Assembly: GCA_023388965.1 (NCBI GenBank)
Contig: JAEWFF010000073.1
Coordinates: 1 to 64,000 of the forward strand
DNA from: Pseudomonadota bacterium
Lineage (GTDB): Bacteria; Pseudomonadota; Alphaproteobacteria; Rhizobiales; Methylopilaceae
Direction: 5' to 3'
Length of the DNA stretch: 64,000 nt
Shown: piece by piece, positions 26,963 through 37,493 of the stretch
How the letters are laid out: each line of letters opens with the position of its first letter
How positions within the stretch are numbered: the stretch's first letter is position 1
Translations under genes and position numbers: made by a program
The notes under the pieces: generated by a model
What the model was told of the DNA's origin: nothing
The model's database searches: none
Seen by the model: the letters and a program-made list of their open reading frames with translations, nothing else

Positions 26963-29067
26963 GTCCTGCGATCCACGAAATGGCCGGGCGGTCCCGGCTG
27001 GGCCACGCTTTTGCCGACCCGTACCGACAATGCCTCGACATCGAAGCCCGCGGCCGTCAGCCCGGCGCGCAGAAGCGGCAGCGCGGCCTCCAGCAGGCGC
27101 GCGGTCTCGGCCTGTTCGGCGAACAGGTTCGCGCTCACCGCCTCGCCGCGCAGCCGCACATCGGCCTCGACCGCGCCGGTATCGCCGAGATCGACCGCCG
27201 CACGCACGCGCCATTTCTTCTTGTCGCGCTCCTGCGCACCATGGCGGCCGTCGCGCTCGACGGCAAAGCCGAACATCGCCGTGCGCCCGTCGACATTGAC
27301 CGGAATCTCACATGACCAGCGCGCATCGGGCAGATCTCCGCGCGCCGCCGCGCGCTCGTCGGGCAGAGAAGCGATCTGGTGCAGGTTGATGCGTGCCAAA
27401 GCCGTATCGGTCTCGTGCAGGACGCGCGGCACGAATTCCTCCGGCGGCATGGCCTGCATGAGCGCGCGCGGCGGCGTGTTCGCCGGAGGCTGCGCGGAAG
27501 GCGCACCGCCAGGCATCGGCGGCGGCGGATGCGTACCGGCACGCACCGGCGCGTCCATGCGCTCCGAACTCCATGAGCCGAGCGCAGCGCGCAGGATGAA
27601 CAGAGCGAGCTTCACATCGGGCGGCGCATTGGCCTGTTGCGGCAGGCTGGCGAGCATGCGCTCGGCGAAGATGCCGGAGGCGGCGAAGGCCTTTGCGAGC
27701 TGATCGGGCTTCGCTGCGAACTCCACCGGCAGACGCTGGTCGAGCAGTTTTTCCGCCGCCCCGCGTACCTGCATGGGCGCATCGAGGCGGAAGGGCAGAT
27801 TTTCGATGCTGGCAAAGACCTTGCCGATATTGTCCTGACGCGCGACCGCCACCCGCGCCGCGTTCCGCACCGCCTCCGCCGGCTGCATGGGCGCAGGCTG
27901 TGACTGCTGGCGTGCCGGAGCCTCCGGCCCGTTATCGAGCGGAACGAGCGTCAGCCCGCCATTGGGCTGCGGAACCAGGCGCACCGTCGTTCCGGTCGGA
28001 AGCCCCTGCGGCAGCGGCAGATCGAAATCGCCCGTCGGCGCCGAAAAGCGCACCATGCCGTTTGCATTGGGCTGCGAGACGACACGCGCGTCGACCGGCT
28101 GCGCGTTTGCGGGCACGGCAAGCCCCGGCTCCGGCCGGATCGAGATGAAGGCCGGCGGCGCAGCAAGTGGGGGCGTGGCCCCCGCGGCGGGAGCCGCACC
28201 GGGCACAGCGCCCGGCGGAACCATCGCCCCCGGCCGGATCGTAACGACGATATTGCCGTCGGGCTGCGCGACCACGCGCGCCTGCGTGCCCGGCGGAAAT
28301 GTTTTCGGCAGCGGCAGGTCGAAATCGCCCCCGGCGGCGGTGAAGCGCACCATGCCGGACGGGGCGGGCGAGGACGCGATGCGCGCCTCGACCACCTGCC
28401 CCATCGGCAGCGAGGGCGGCGACCCCTCCGGCCTGACGGTAAATACGGACGGATGGCTGACCGGCGGCGGCGATGCCACGCCTCGCCCCGCATTGGCCGG
28501 AGGCGCACCAGCCGCCCCGGATGCCCCGGATGCCCCGGGCCGCGTGGCGATCGTCACCGCGCCGCCCTCCTGCGCCGTGATCCGGACCTGTGTGCCCGGC
28601 GGCAGCGGGCGCGGCAATGGCAGGTCGATCTCGCCGTCAGGGGTCGCAAGGCGCGCCGTGCCGGCCGGCGCATTGGCGATCACACGGGCCTCGATGGATT
28701 GCCCGGTCCGCAGATTCGGCAAAGGCGTGTCCGGCCGTATGGTCATGGTCTGGGCGGGGAGTCGAGGCTCCGGCGCCTGCGCATTCGAAGGCGCGGCCCG
28801 CACCGGCGCGCCATCGGCGTCGAGCACGGTCACTTCGAAAAAGCCGCCCGGCTGCGGGCTGATCCGCACCTGCGTTCCCGGCGGCAGGTTGCGCGGCAGC
28901 GGCAGGTCGAATTCGTTCTCCGCCGCCGTGAAGCGGAACACGCCGTCCCCCAGCGCCATCAGAAGGCGCGCCTCGATGACCTTGCCGGCCAAAGCCGCCG
29001 GCAGGGCCGTCGTTCCCGCGCCCCGGACCGTGGTCACGGGGCGGATATCGGTGGGGCCGATGATCAA
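26959..29067 (-). CDS. FliK-like hook-length control protein with four repeated modules
   Basis: A 702-residue protein. The C-terminal 120 residues match the FliK export-switch domain (RWSCEIPVNVDGRTAMFGFA ... LRAGLTAAGFDVEALSVRVG). The N-terminal half consists of four copies of a module of about 56 residues (residues about 28-83, 122-177, 223-279, 322-377; spacing 94-102), each with EARV, DLPLP and a (L/F)P(P/T)GT motif followed by Q.GG and a closing beta strand. Pro/Ala-rich linkers join them. In FliK the N-terminal part is the molecular ruler. The start is TTG at 29067 with AGGAG upstream; no ATG fits. It is coupled to the FlhB-like gene and no other flagellar gene is near. Confidence 0.82.
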   Translation of the reverse strand: MIIGPTDIRPVTTVRGAGTTALPAALAGKVIEARLLMALGDGVFRFTAAENEFDLPLPRNLPPGTQVRISPQPGGFFEVTVLDADGAPVRAAPSNAQAPEPRLPAQTMTIRPDTPLPNLRTGQSIEARVIANAPAGTARLATPDGEIDLPLPRPLPPGTQVRITAQEGGAVTIATRPGASGASGAAGAPPANAGRGVASPPPVSHPSVFTVRPEGSPPSLPMGQVVEARIASSPAPSGMVRFTAAGGDFDLPLPKTFPPGTQARVVAQPDGNIVVTIRPGAMVPPGAVPGAAPAAGATPPLAAPPAFISIRPEPGLAVPANAQPVDARVVSQPNANGMVRFSAPTGDFDLPLPQGLPTGTTVRLVPQPNGGLTLVPLDNGPEAPARQQSQPAPMQPAEAVRNAARVAVARQDNIGKVFASIENLPFRLDAPMQVRGAAEKLLDQRLPVEFAAKPDQLAKAFAASGIFAERMLASLPQQANAPPDVKLALFILRAALGSWSSERMDAPVRAGTHPPPPMPGGAPSAQPPANTPPRALMQAMPPEEFVPRVLHETDTALARINLHQIASLPDERAAARGDLPDARWSCEIPVNVDGRTAMFGFAVERDGRHGAQERDKKKWRVRAAVDLGDTGAVEADVRLRGEAVSANLFAEQAETARLLEAALPLLRAGLTAAGFDVEALSVRVGKSVAQPGPPGHFVDRRT

Positions 29068-29227
29068 GCGCGATTCTCCTCGTTATCCAGAGAACGCGTT
29101 TAGCCTTTCAAATCTCTTGCAAAGACGCTGGAGCTTGTCGGATTGTTGCACCCGGCGGGGCGCTTCGGCGCGCCGCCCAATAAAGGGCACCACGCGGTCC
29201 GACCCGACCGGGAGGGTATAGAGGCAG

Positions 29228-30142
29228 ATGGAGTATTTCCTCCAGCAATTGATCAACGGGCTTGCGCTGGGGTCCATCTACGGCCTGATCGCCATCGGCT
29301 ATACGATGGTCTACGGCATCATCGGCATGATCAATTTCGCCCATGGCGACATCTTCATGGTGTCGACCATGATCTCGCTGGTGATTCTGGTCGCGCTGTT
29401 TTCCATCGGCGTCACCTCGGCCCCGGTCGTCCTTCTCATCATCCTCATCGCCGCCGTCATCCTGACGGCGCTCTACGGCTGGACGGTGGAGCGCATGGCC
29501 TATCGGCCGCTGCGCGGCTCGTTCCGCCTCGCGCCCCTGATCTCGGCGATCGGCATGTCGATCGTGCTGCAGAACTATGTCCAGAACGCCCAGGGCGCGG
29601 ACAAGAAAGCCTTCACCCAGCTCATCCCCGGCGGCATCGAATTCTTCAAGGAATCCGATTTCTCGGTCTGGCTGCAATATTCCCAGATCGCGCTGTTCGT
29701 CACCACGTTCCTGGTGCTGGCGGTTTTCACCCTGCTCGTGACCCGCACCTCGCTCGGCCGCGCCCAGCGCGCCTGCGAGCAGGATCTCAAAATGGCGTCC
29801 CTGCTCGGCATCGATGTCGACAAGACGATTTCGCTCACCTTCGTCATCGGCGCCTCGCTCGCCGCCATCGCGGGTCTGATGCACCTTCTCTATTACGGCT
29901 CGACCGATTTCTACGCGGGCTTCGTCGTCGGCATCAAAGCGTTCACGGCGGCCGTTCTCGGCGGCATCGGCTCGCTGCCGGGCGCGGTTCTCGGCGGCCT
30001 CACCATCGGCCTGATCGAGACCTTCTTCGCCGGCTATGTGTCGATCGACTACAAGGACGTCGCCGCCTTCTCGATCCTGTCGATCGTGCTGATCTTCCTG
30101 CCGACCGGCCTGCTCGGCAGGCCTGAAGTCGAAAAGGTGTGA
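29228..30142 (+). CDS. livH: branched-chain amino acid ABC transporter permease LivH
   Basis: A 304-residue inner-membrane permease with about eight hydrophobic segments. Characteristic LivH stretches are NGLALGSIYGLIAIGYTMVY, GIIGMINFAHGDIFM, RTSLGRAQRACEQD and a C-terminal AAVLGGIGSLPGAVLGGL. It pairs with LivM to form the channel for leucine, isoleucine and valine or related amino acids. First gene of a livH-livM-livG-livF-DUF6867 operon; the preceding 160 bp hold the divergent promoters for this operon and the fliK-like gene. GAGGCAG precedes the ATG. Confidence 0.95.
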   Translation: MEYFLQQLINGLALGSIYGLIAIGYTMVYGIIGMINFAHGDIFMVSTMISLVILVALFSIGVTSAPVVLLIILIAAVILTALYGWTVERMAYRPLRGSFRLAPLISAIGMSIVLQNYVQNAQGADKKAFTQLIPGGIEFFKESDFSVWLQYSQIALFVTTFLVLAVFTLLVTRTSLGRAQRACEQDLKMASLLGIDVDKTISLTFVIGASLAAIAGLMHLLYYGSTDFYAGFVVGIKAFTAAVLGGIGSLPGAVLGGLTIGLIETFFAGYVSIDYKDVAAFSILSIVLIFLPTGLLGRPEVEKV

Positions 30143-30144
30143 CC

Positions 30145-31571
30145 ATGGCGGACCCGGAACTCGCCAGCGTCCAGCCCTCGGCTTCGGAAGCGCCGGTGGA
30201 AACGCCGCCGGTCAAGACCGCCCATCCCGCCATCGCCCTTCTGAAGGACGCGGCGTTCTGGGCCGTTCTCGCCTTCGCCCTGCTGACGCCGGTCGCCGGT
30301 TTCCAGACCGTGGCGCGCGGCGGTCGCTACCAGTTCCTCAACCACATGGATGTGGTTCTCGGCCTCGTCGCCTTCGTCTTCCTCGGGCGCATCTTCCTCA
30401 ACCTCACCATCTGGCGCGAGGCGAAACCCGCCACCGCCCGCGCCGCCGCCGGCAGCATTTTCGACCGGCCGTGGATGACGCATCTGAAGCGCGTCTTCGT
30501 GCCGGCCATGCTCGTCCTTGCCGTCTCCTATCCCTTCCTGTCGATCTGGATGTCGGGCGGCATGGTGACAGGACGCTATTGGGTCGATCTCGGCGTCCTC
30601 GTCATGACCTATATCCTGCTCGGCTGGGGCCTGAACATCGTCGTCGGCCTCGCGGGCCTGCTCGATCTCGGCTATGTCGCGTTCTATGCCGTCGGTGCGT
30701 ACACATTCGCGCTGCTGACGATGAATTTCGGCCTGTCCTTCTGGGTCTGCCTGCCGATTGCGGGCGTGGTCACGGCCTTTTTCGGCGTGCTTCTGGGCTT
30801 TCCCGTGCTGCGCCTGCGCGGCGATTATCTGGCCATCGTCACCCTCGCCTTCGGCGAGATCATACGCCTCATCCTCATCAACTGGCGCACGGTCACGGGC
30901 GGCGCCGGCGGCATCAACCAGATTCCGCGCCCGAGCTTTTTCGGCCTCGAATTCGTGGCCTCGGGGCCGAACAGTTTCGCCCAGTTCTTCGGCATCCCCT
31001 TTTCGCCGGTCCACCGGCTGATCTTCTTCTATTACGTCATCCTCATGCTTGCCCTCATCGTCCTTGCGGTCACGATCCGGCTGCGCCGCCTTCCCATCGG
31101 CCGCGCCTGGGAGGCTTTGCGCGAGGATGAGATCGCCTGCCGCTCGCTCGGCATTTCCGTCGTCAATACGAAGCTGACGGCGTTCGCCCTCGGCGCCATG
31201 TTCGGCGGTTTCGCCGGCACCGTCTTCGCCGCCCGCCAGGGCTATATTTCGCCGACCGACTTCACCTTCCTGCAATCGGCGTTCATCGTCGCCATCGTCG
31301 TGCTCGGCGGGCTCGGCTCCAATCTGGGCGTCGTGTTCTCCTCGCTGGTCCTCGTCGGCGGCATCGAAATGCTGCGCAATCTCGGCTTCGTGAAGGAGAT
31401 ACTCGGCAGCGGCTTCGACCCGGTTCAGTACCGCATGCTGCTGTTCGGCATCGTCATGGTCGTCATCATGGTCTGGAAACCGCGCGGGCTGATCTCCTCG
31501 CGAACGCCGACCGTGTTCCTGAAGGAAAAGAAGATCGTGGGCGCCGACATGGTGTCGGAGGGACGCGGCTG

Positions 31572-31572
<1 letters not shown>
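30145..31572 (+). CDS. livM: branched-chain amino acid ABC transporter permease LivM
   Basis: A 475-residue permease. The N-terminal 30 residues are a polar extension, followed by about ten membrane segments with the LivM hallmarks LNIVVGLAGLLDLGYVAFYAVG, FPVLRLRGDYLAIVTLAFGE and GRAWEALREDEIACRSLGI (the EAA-like loop that contacts the ATPases). It is longer than the roughly 425 residues of E. coli LivM because of the N-terminal extension. Starts two bases after livH (a GTG six bases earlier is also possible) and overlaps livG by one base. Confidence 0.95.
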
Positions 31573-32473
<901 letters not shown>

Positions 32474-32477
<4 letters not shown>

Positions 32478-33193
32478 GCGCCCCGCTTCTGGCCGTCCGC
32501 GGCGTCCATACCTATTACGGCAATATCCGCGCGCTCGCGGGCGTCGATCTCGACGTTCATCAGGGCGAGATCGTCGCGCTGATCGGCTCCAACGGCGCCG
32601 GCAAATCCACTCTGATGATGACGATCTGCGGCAATCCCCGCGCGCGCTCCGGCCAGATCGTGTTCGACGGGCGCGACATCTCCGGCCTGCCGACGCACCA
32701 GATCGCGCGCCTGCGCATCGCCCAGTCGCCGGAAGGCCGCCGCATCTTCCCGCGCATGACCGTGATGGAAAACCTGCAGATGGGTTCGGTGGTCGCGGGC
32801 GAACAGCATTTCGACGAAGACCTCGAACGCATCTTCGCCCTCTTCCCACGGCTGCGCGAGCGCGTGCATCAGCGCGGCGGCACACTTTCGGGCGGCGAGC
32901 AGCAGATGCTGGCCATTGCCCGCGCGCTGATGGCGCGGCCGCGCCTGCTTCTGCTCGACGAGCCCTCGCTCGGCCTTGCGCCGCTGATCGTCAAACAGAT
33001 CTTCGACGCCATCCGCGTCCTGAACGAACAGGAAGGGCTGACCGTGTTCCTGGTCGAGCAGAACGCCTTCCACGCCCTCAAGCTCGCCCATCGGGGCTAT
33101 GTGATGGTCAACGGCAGGATCACCCTCAGCGGCCCGAGCAAGGAATTGCTCAGCCGCGAGGAAGTCCGCGCCGCCTATCTGGAGGGTGCCTGA
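32474..33193 (+). CDS. livF: branched-chain amino acid ABC transporter ATPase LivF
   Basis: A 239-residue ABC ATPase of typical LivF length. Walker A GSNGAGKSTLMM, SPEGRRIFPRMTVMENL (the LivF-specific Q-loop region), signature LSGGEQQMLAIARALM, Walker B LLLLDEPSLGLAP and VEQNAFHALKLA. The longer frame from 31829 is out-of-gene readthrough across livG; MSAPLLAVRG at 32474 is the start, overlapping the livG stop as ATGA. Its stop overlaps the next small gene by one base. Confidence 0.95.
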
Positions 33194-33537
33194 TGCTCGG
33201 CGTCCTGTACGAGATCGGTCTCGCCGATTTCGTCATCGTCACCTTGGTTCTGGGCGGTGCCGCCGCCTACATGACCGGCCGTGCCGTGGCCCGTTCCTGG
33301 GAGCCGGTGACGCGCGCCATCGCCTGGGTGGTGCCGCTGGCCGCCGCCACGCGCTTCATCCATTTCGCGCTGTTTCACGGCACGCTGCTGACGCTCCATT
33401 TCTATCTCGTGGATTTCGTCATCCTGACACTGTTCGCGATGCTGGGTCATCGGGTAACCCGGTTCCGGCAGATGACGCGGGGCTATGCATGGACCATAGA
33501 GCCGGCCCAGCTGCTGTCCTGGAAACTGCGGCGTTGA
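33193..33537 (+). CDS. DUF6867-type small membrane protein of the liv operon
   Basis: A 114-residue protein with three hydrophobic segments (FVIVTLVLGGAAAYMTG; TRAIAWVVPLAAATRFIHFA; LVDFVILTLFAMLGHRV) and a charged C-terminal tail with GYAWTIEPAQLLSWKLRR. It starts one base inside the livF stop, so it is translated as part of the transporter operon. Similar proteins, which I recall as DUF6867, sit between livF and the binding-protein gene in other Rhizobiales. The function is unknown; it could be a transporter subunit or regulator. Confidence 0.75.
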   Translation: MLGVLYEIGLADFVIVTLVLGGAAAYMTGRAVARSWEPVTRAIAWVVPLAAATRFIHFALFHGTLLTLHFYLVDFVILTLFAMLGHRVTRFRQMTRGYAWTIEPAQLLSWKLRR

Positions 33538-33645
33538 TGGGGGCCCCGCTTCCCCTTTCGTCAAAGCCGTGCAGAATGGCGCCAAGCGGTCCTAAGCCGC
33601 TGGAAGCCAACGCTTCAACGATATCCCTGATGAAGGAGATGGGGC

Positions 33646-34878
33646 ATGACCAATAAATTGCTCGCCGGCCTTTTGCTGTGCGGCACGCTCGCTCTCGCCG
33701 GTTGCGGCGAGGAGCAGACCGCGGAGGCCCCGGCCACTCCGCCGGCTGAAACGACAGCCCCGACCGCCGAAGCCCCTCCGGCCGCCGAAGCGCCTGCCGA
33801 GGCGCCCGCCGCAGCCGCGGCTCCGAGCGGCGGCACGATCAAGATCGCGTTGCAGACGTCCATCACCGGCTCCGAAGCCACCTTCGGCAAGCAGATGCTC
33901 GACGGCGCAACGGCTGCCGTCGCCGACATCAACGCCGCCGGCGGCGTCAACGGCAAACAGATCGAACTGATCGTCGAGGACGACAAGTGCGACGGCACCG
34001 AAGCCACGTCCGTGGCCAACCGCATCGCCGGTTCCGGCGCGGTGTTCGTGGCCGGCGCCTATTGCTCGGGCGCCTCGATCCCGGCCTCGAACGTCTATGC
34101 CGAATCGAACATCGTCCAGATCTCGCCCGGCTCGACCAACCCCAAGCTGACCGATGAGCGTCCCGGCCCCGGCATCTACCGCGTCTGCGGCCGCGACGAC
34201 CAGCAGGGCCCGACGGCGGCGAAGTACATCGTCGACAACTTCCCGGGCAAGAACATCGCCGTGCTGCACGACAAGTCGGCCTATGGCGAAGGTCTTGCGG
34301 TCGAAACCGAGAAGGCGCTGGTTGCCGCCGGCGTCACGCCGGTCCTGTCCGAAAGCTTCAACAAGGGCGACACCGATTTCTCGGCGCTCGTCTCCAAGCT
34401 GAAGGCCGCGAACGTCGATCTCGTCTATGCCGGTACGTACCACACCGAGGCCGGCAACCTCGTCAAGCAGATGCACCAGCAGGGCGTGACGGCTCCCCTC
34501 ATGGCGGGCGACGCGCTCGTCAGCCAGGAGTTCTGGACCATTGCCGGCAATGACGGCGAAGGCACGCTGATGACCTTCTCGCCTGACCCGGCCAAGGACG
34601 CCAAGAACGCCGAGATCGTGAAGAAGTTCAACGATGCCGGCGTGAAGCCGGAAGGCTATGTGCTGTACACCTATGCCGCGGTTCAGGCCTGGGCCGACGC
34701 GGCCACGACGGCCGGAACGACCGACTTCGAGCCTGTCGTGAAGGCGCTGGACGAAGGTTCGTTCGATACGGTGATCGGCAATGTCGACTTCGACGACAAG
34801 GGCGACGTCACCCTTCCGGGCTATGTTGTCTACAAATGGTCGAACGGCACCTACGATTACGTGGCGCCGACCAATTGA
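33646..34878 (+). CDS. branched-chain amino acid ABC transporter substrate-binding lipoprotein
   Basis: A 410-residue periplasmic binding protein. The lipobox LALAGC (cysteine near residue 19) marks it as a lipoprotein, unlike the soluble LivJ/LivK of E. coli. A low-complexity Ala/Pro/Glu linker of about 40 residues follows, then the type I periplasmic-binding fold (IALQTSITGSEATFGKQMLD, VEDDKCDGTEATSVANRIAG, AVLHDKSAYGEGLAVETEKAL). It delivers amino acids to LivHM. AAGGAG precedes ATG; the gene follows the DUF6867 gene by 108 bp and ends in a strong terminator, closing the operon. Confidence 0.93.
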   Translation: MTNKLLAGLLLCGTLALAGCGEEQTAEAPATPPAETTAPTAEAPPAAEAPAEAPAAAAAPSGGTIKIALQTSITGSEATFGKQMLDGATAAVADINAAGGVNGKQIELIVEDDKCDGTEATSVANRIAGSGAVFVAGAYCSGASIPASNVYAESNIVQISPGSTNPKLTDERPGPGIYRVCGRDDQQGPTAAKYIVDNFPGKNIAVLHDKSAYGEGLAVETEKALVAAGVTPVLSESFNKGDTDFSALVSKLKAANVDLVYAGTYHTEAGNLVKQMHQQGVTAPLMAGDALVSQEFWTIAGNDGEGTLMTFSPDPAKDAKNAEIVKKFNDAGVKPEGYVLYTYAAVQAWADAATTAGTTDFEPVVKALDEGSFDTVIGNVDFDDKGDVTLPGYVVYKWSNGTYDYVAPTN

Positions 34879-34900
34879 TCGGCTGATCTCGTAAATACAG

Positions 34901-34932
34901 AGCCCGCCGCGGGAAACCTCGGCGGGCTTTTT
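34901..34932 (+). terminator. rho-independent terminator of the liv operon
   Basis: Stem AGCCCGCCG (34901-34909) / CGGCGGGCT (34920-34928) with a 10-base loop and five T. Confidence 0.92.
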
Positions 34933-34938
34933 GTTTTC

Positions 34939-35070
34939 CCCTCTCCCGCTTGCGGGAGAGGGCGACTCGCCGAAGGCGAGCGGGGTGAGGGGGAATCGCG
35001 AAAGTGCCTTTGCCGCTTCCCCTCACCCGGAGCGCTTCGCGCTCTCGGCCTCTCCCGTAAACGGGAGAGG
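34939..35070. repeat. nested dispersed inverted repeat (CCTCTCCCG... family)
   Basis: Three palindromes follow each other: CCCTCTCCCGC/GCGGGAGAGGG (34939-34962), a larger inverted pair GGGTGAGGGG... (about 34983-34994) with TCCCCTCACCC (35018-35028), and CCTCTCCCGT/ACGGGAGAGG (35049-35070). The last has the same arms as 3648-3669. This REP-like element lies between the convergent liv operon and ccdA. Confidence 0.8.
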
Positions 35071-35072
35071 CG

Positions 35073-35804
35073 CTACCCCAATTTCCCAAGCGCCGGGAAC
35101 GTCTCCAGCAGCCAGAAGCTCATCCGGGAAATCCAGCCGGTGAGGAAAGCGATGCCGACGAGAACGAGCAGCGCGCCGACGACTTTCTCGACATGGCCGA
35201 GATGTCTGCGGAACTTCGTGAGAAAGCGGGTGAACGGCCCCATCGCGAAAGCGGCAAGGATGAACGGCAGGCCGAGCCCGGCGGCGTAGAGCGCCAGCAG
35301 CCCTGCCCCGCGCGCCACCGTCGCCTCCGCCGCCGCAACTGTAAGCACAGCCGCAAGCACCGGCCCGATGCACGGCGTCCAGCCGAAGCCGAAGGCGAGG
35401 CCCATCACATAGCCGCCCCACGCGCCGACCGGCTTTGCCGGATTCCATCTTTTCTCGCGATAGAGAAACCCGATCCGGAACACGCCGAGAAAATGCAGCC
35501 CCATGACGATGATCGCGATGCCGGCGATCGTCGTCAGCCAGCCGAGATATTGCCGCACGACCGAACCGAGCGCGGATGCCGTCGCCCCGAGCAGCACGAA
35601 CACCGTGCCGAAGCCCAGCACGAACAGCGCGGCGGTGCCGAGCGCGCGCAGTACCACGACGCGGTCGGGCTGGCGCTCCTGCAATTCGTCGAGCGTCGTT
35701 CCCGCCAGAAAGCTCAGATAGGCCGGAACGAGCGGCAGCACGCAGGGCGTCAGGAAGCTCAGCATTCCGGCGAAAAAGACGAGCGGAAGGGAAATGTCGG
35801 CCAT
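35073..35804 (-). CDS. ccdA: cytochrome c biogenesis / thiol-disulfide interchange protein CcdA
   Basis: A 243-residue inner-membrane protein with six hydrophobic segments. The two redox cysteines are in LSFLTPCVLPLVPAYLSFLAG (segment 1) and GFGWTPCIGPVLAA (segment 4), the arrangement CcdA uses to carry electrons from thioredoxin to periplasmic thiol proteins. It could supply reductant for maturation of the two-heme cytochrome at 60003-61166, but that is speculative. It is transcribed alone, convergent to the liv operon across the repeat at 34939-35070. Confidence 0.93.
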   Translation of the reverse strand: MADISLPLVFFAGMLSFLTPCVLPLVPAYLSFLAGTTLDELQERQPDRVVVLRALGTAALFVLGFGTVFVLLGATASALGSVVRQYLGWLTTIAGIAIIVMGLHFLGVFRIGFLYREKRWNPAKPVGAWGGYVMGLAFGFGWTPCIGPVLAAVLTVAAAEATVARGAGLLALYAAGLGLPFILAAFAMGPFTRFLTKFRRHLGHVEKVVGALLVLVGIAFLTGWISRMSFWLLETFPALGKLG

Positions 35805-35974
35805 GATTTTTTTAAAATTGGTCCTGGTCCGGAGGGGGCGGCATCCTTCTAGAGCGCCGCGCTGCGGGGCGCCACTGCCCGCGCGGCTTCGTGATCCCGC
35901 CGGCGGATAAGGAAAACTTCACCATGTGCCAGCCACATAGGCGCAAATCTCAAAAACCCCTCGGGAGGAATGAG

Positions 35975-37312
35975 TTGTCATCAGGACAGATGAGTATCCA
36001 GCACCGGCTTGCGCGCGCCGCTATCGATAGTGGCATTTCCGCCGATGCCGCTGCCGCCTGGAACAGGATCGCAAAATCGGTACCCTCGATCGTCGAAGCG
36101 TTCTACGCCCACATCACCACCTTCCCGGAAGCCCTGAAACTGATCGGTCCGCAGAACGAGCGCCTTGCGCGGGCGCAAACCGCCCATTGGCAGCGCCTGT
36201 TTTCCGGCAAATTCGATGAGGATTACATCGCCAGCGCCCGCGCCATCGGCGCCGCGCATGTGCGCGTCGGCGTCGATCCCGGCCTTTATATCGGCGGCTA
36301 CAATTTCGTTCTCGGCAAGATCGTGCACGAACTCGCCGCGACCGGCGGCTTCAACAAGAGCGCCCGTGCGCGCCTGTGCGCCGCCGCGACCAAGGTGACA
36401 TTGTTCGATCTCGAACTCGCAATCTCGGTCTATCACGACCTTCAGATGGAACAGGCCGGCGAGCGCGCCGGCAAGCTCGCTGCGGAAATCTCCAGCTTCG
36501 ACCGGACCTTCTCCGCCGATCTCAAATCTCTCGATGAGGCCGCACGCATCATGCACGAATCCGCTTCGCGCCTTGGCGCGACCACCGCAGAGACCGCTGC
36601 GCAGGCCACCGCGGTCGCCCGCACCGCCGAGGAAATGGCCGGCCGCGTCGCGCTCGGCGCCGAAGCCGGCACGCGGCTCAACAATTCCATCGCCGCCATT
36701 CAGGGCCATGCCGAACAATCGCTCGACATCGTCCGCCGGGGCGTCGAACAGGCGCGCGCGGCCGATGCCTCGGTGCGCGGCCTCAACGACATGACCGACA
36801 AGATCGCCTCGGTGGTCGACATGATCACCGAGATCGCCGAGCGCACCAATCTGCTCGCGCTCAACGCCACCATCGAGGCGGCGCGCGCCGGCGAAGCGGG
36901 GCGCGGATTTGCCGTCGTCGCCAGCGAGGTCAAGGGCCTGTCCACGCAGACCGCCCGCGCGACCGAGGAAATCGCGGCGCAGGTGCGCGGCATCCAGGAA
37001 GCCATGCGCCGCACGGTCGACGATCTCGGCGCCATCGGCCGCACCATCGAGACGGTGGACGAATCCGCCCGCGCCATCGCCTCGTCCGTACACGAGCAAT
37101 CGGTCGCGACGGGAGAAATTTCGAGCGCGCTCACGAACGTCTCAAGCGATGCGGAAGGCGTTGCCGAATCCATCGGCAATGTGCGCTCGGCCAGCGAGGA
37201 AACCGGATCGGTGTCGGCCAATGTGCAGACGCTCGCGGCCAATCTGGACGAGCAGGCGCGCCGCATGCGCGAGGATGTGAAAGCCTTTTTCGAACGCCTC
37301 AGCGCCGCGTGA
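35975..37312 (+). CDS. globin-coupled methyl-accepting chemotaxis protein (HemAT-like)
   Basis: A 445-residue soluble receptor. Residues about 10-160 form a protoglobin sensor ([20 protein letters not shown] ... [20 protein letters not shown], where the histidine of AAHVRVGV is the likely heme ligand). The C-terminal 270 residues are a methyl-accepting coiled coil with the hairpin tip [20 protein letters not shown] and [17 protein letters not shown]. No membrane segments are seen, so it senses oxygen or another gas in the cytoplasm and signals to CheA/CheW. The start is uncertain: TTG at 35975 has the best ribosome site (GGGAGG, six bases away); ATGs at 35924 and 35990 and GTG at 35891 are in frame. 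Confidence 0.9.
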   Translation: MSSGQMSIQHRLARAAIDSGISADAAAAWNRIAKSVPSIVEAFYAHITTFPEALKLIGPQNERLARAQTAHWQRLFSGKFDEDYIASARAIGAAHVRVGVDPGLYIGGYNFVLGKIVHELAATGGFNKSARARLCAAATKVTLFDLELAISVYHDLQMEQAGERAGKLAAEISSFDRTFSADLKSLDEAARIMHESASRLGATTAETAAQATAVARTAEEMAGRVALGAEAGTRLNNSIAAIQGHAEQSLDIVRRGVEQARAADASVRGLNDMTDKIASVVDMITEIAERTNLLALNATIEAARAGEAGRGFAVVASEVKGLSTQTARATEEIAAQVRGIQEAMRRTVDDLGAIGRTIETVDESARAIASSVHEQSVATGEISSALTNVSSDAEGVAESIGNVRSASEETGSVSANVQTLAANLDEQARRMREDVKAFFERLSAA

Positions 37313-37325
37313 TCTTCCCTCTCCT

Positions 37326-37475
37326 CCTGTCCCGGACAAGCGAGGCGTGAGCCGAGCGCCGATCCGGGACCCAGGAGTGAATCGCGCCGACGGTGCTCCC
37401 TATATGCGGCTGCGCCGCTCTTTTTGTGCTGGACCCCGGATCGCGCCGCGCTGCGCGCGGCTTGTCCGGGGAACG
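37326..37475. repeat. dispersed imperfect inverted repeat (GATCCGGGACCCA family)
   Basis: Downstream of the chemoreceptor gene, GATCCGGGACCCAG and CTGGACCCCGGATC form nearly perfect arms around a loop, with further copies of TCCCGGACAAGCG/CTTGTCCGGGGA outside. The same core (GGGACCCA / TGGGTCCC and CCCGGACAA) appears in the block at 3647-3979. The 181-bp gap 37313-37493 holds no gene. Confidence 0.7.
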
Positions 37476-37493
37476 GAACCGTCCGTGTCTGTC

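Noticed and set aside
35970..35993. Seven-codon upstream reading frame before the globin chemoreceptor
   Set aside because: Its ATG is only one base from the GGGAGGA, too close for initiation; the TTG at 35975 fits better.
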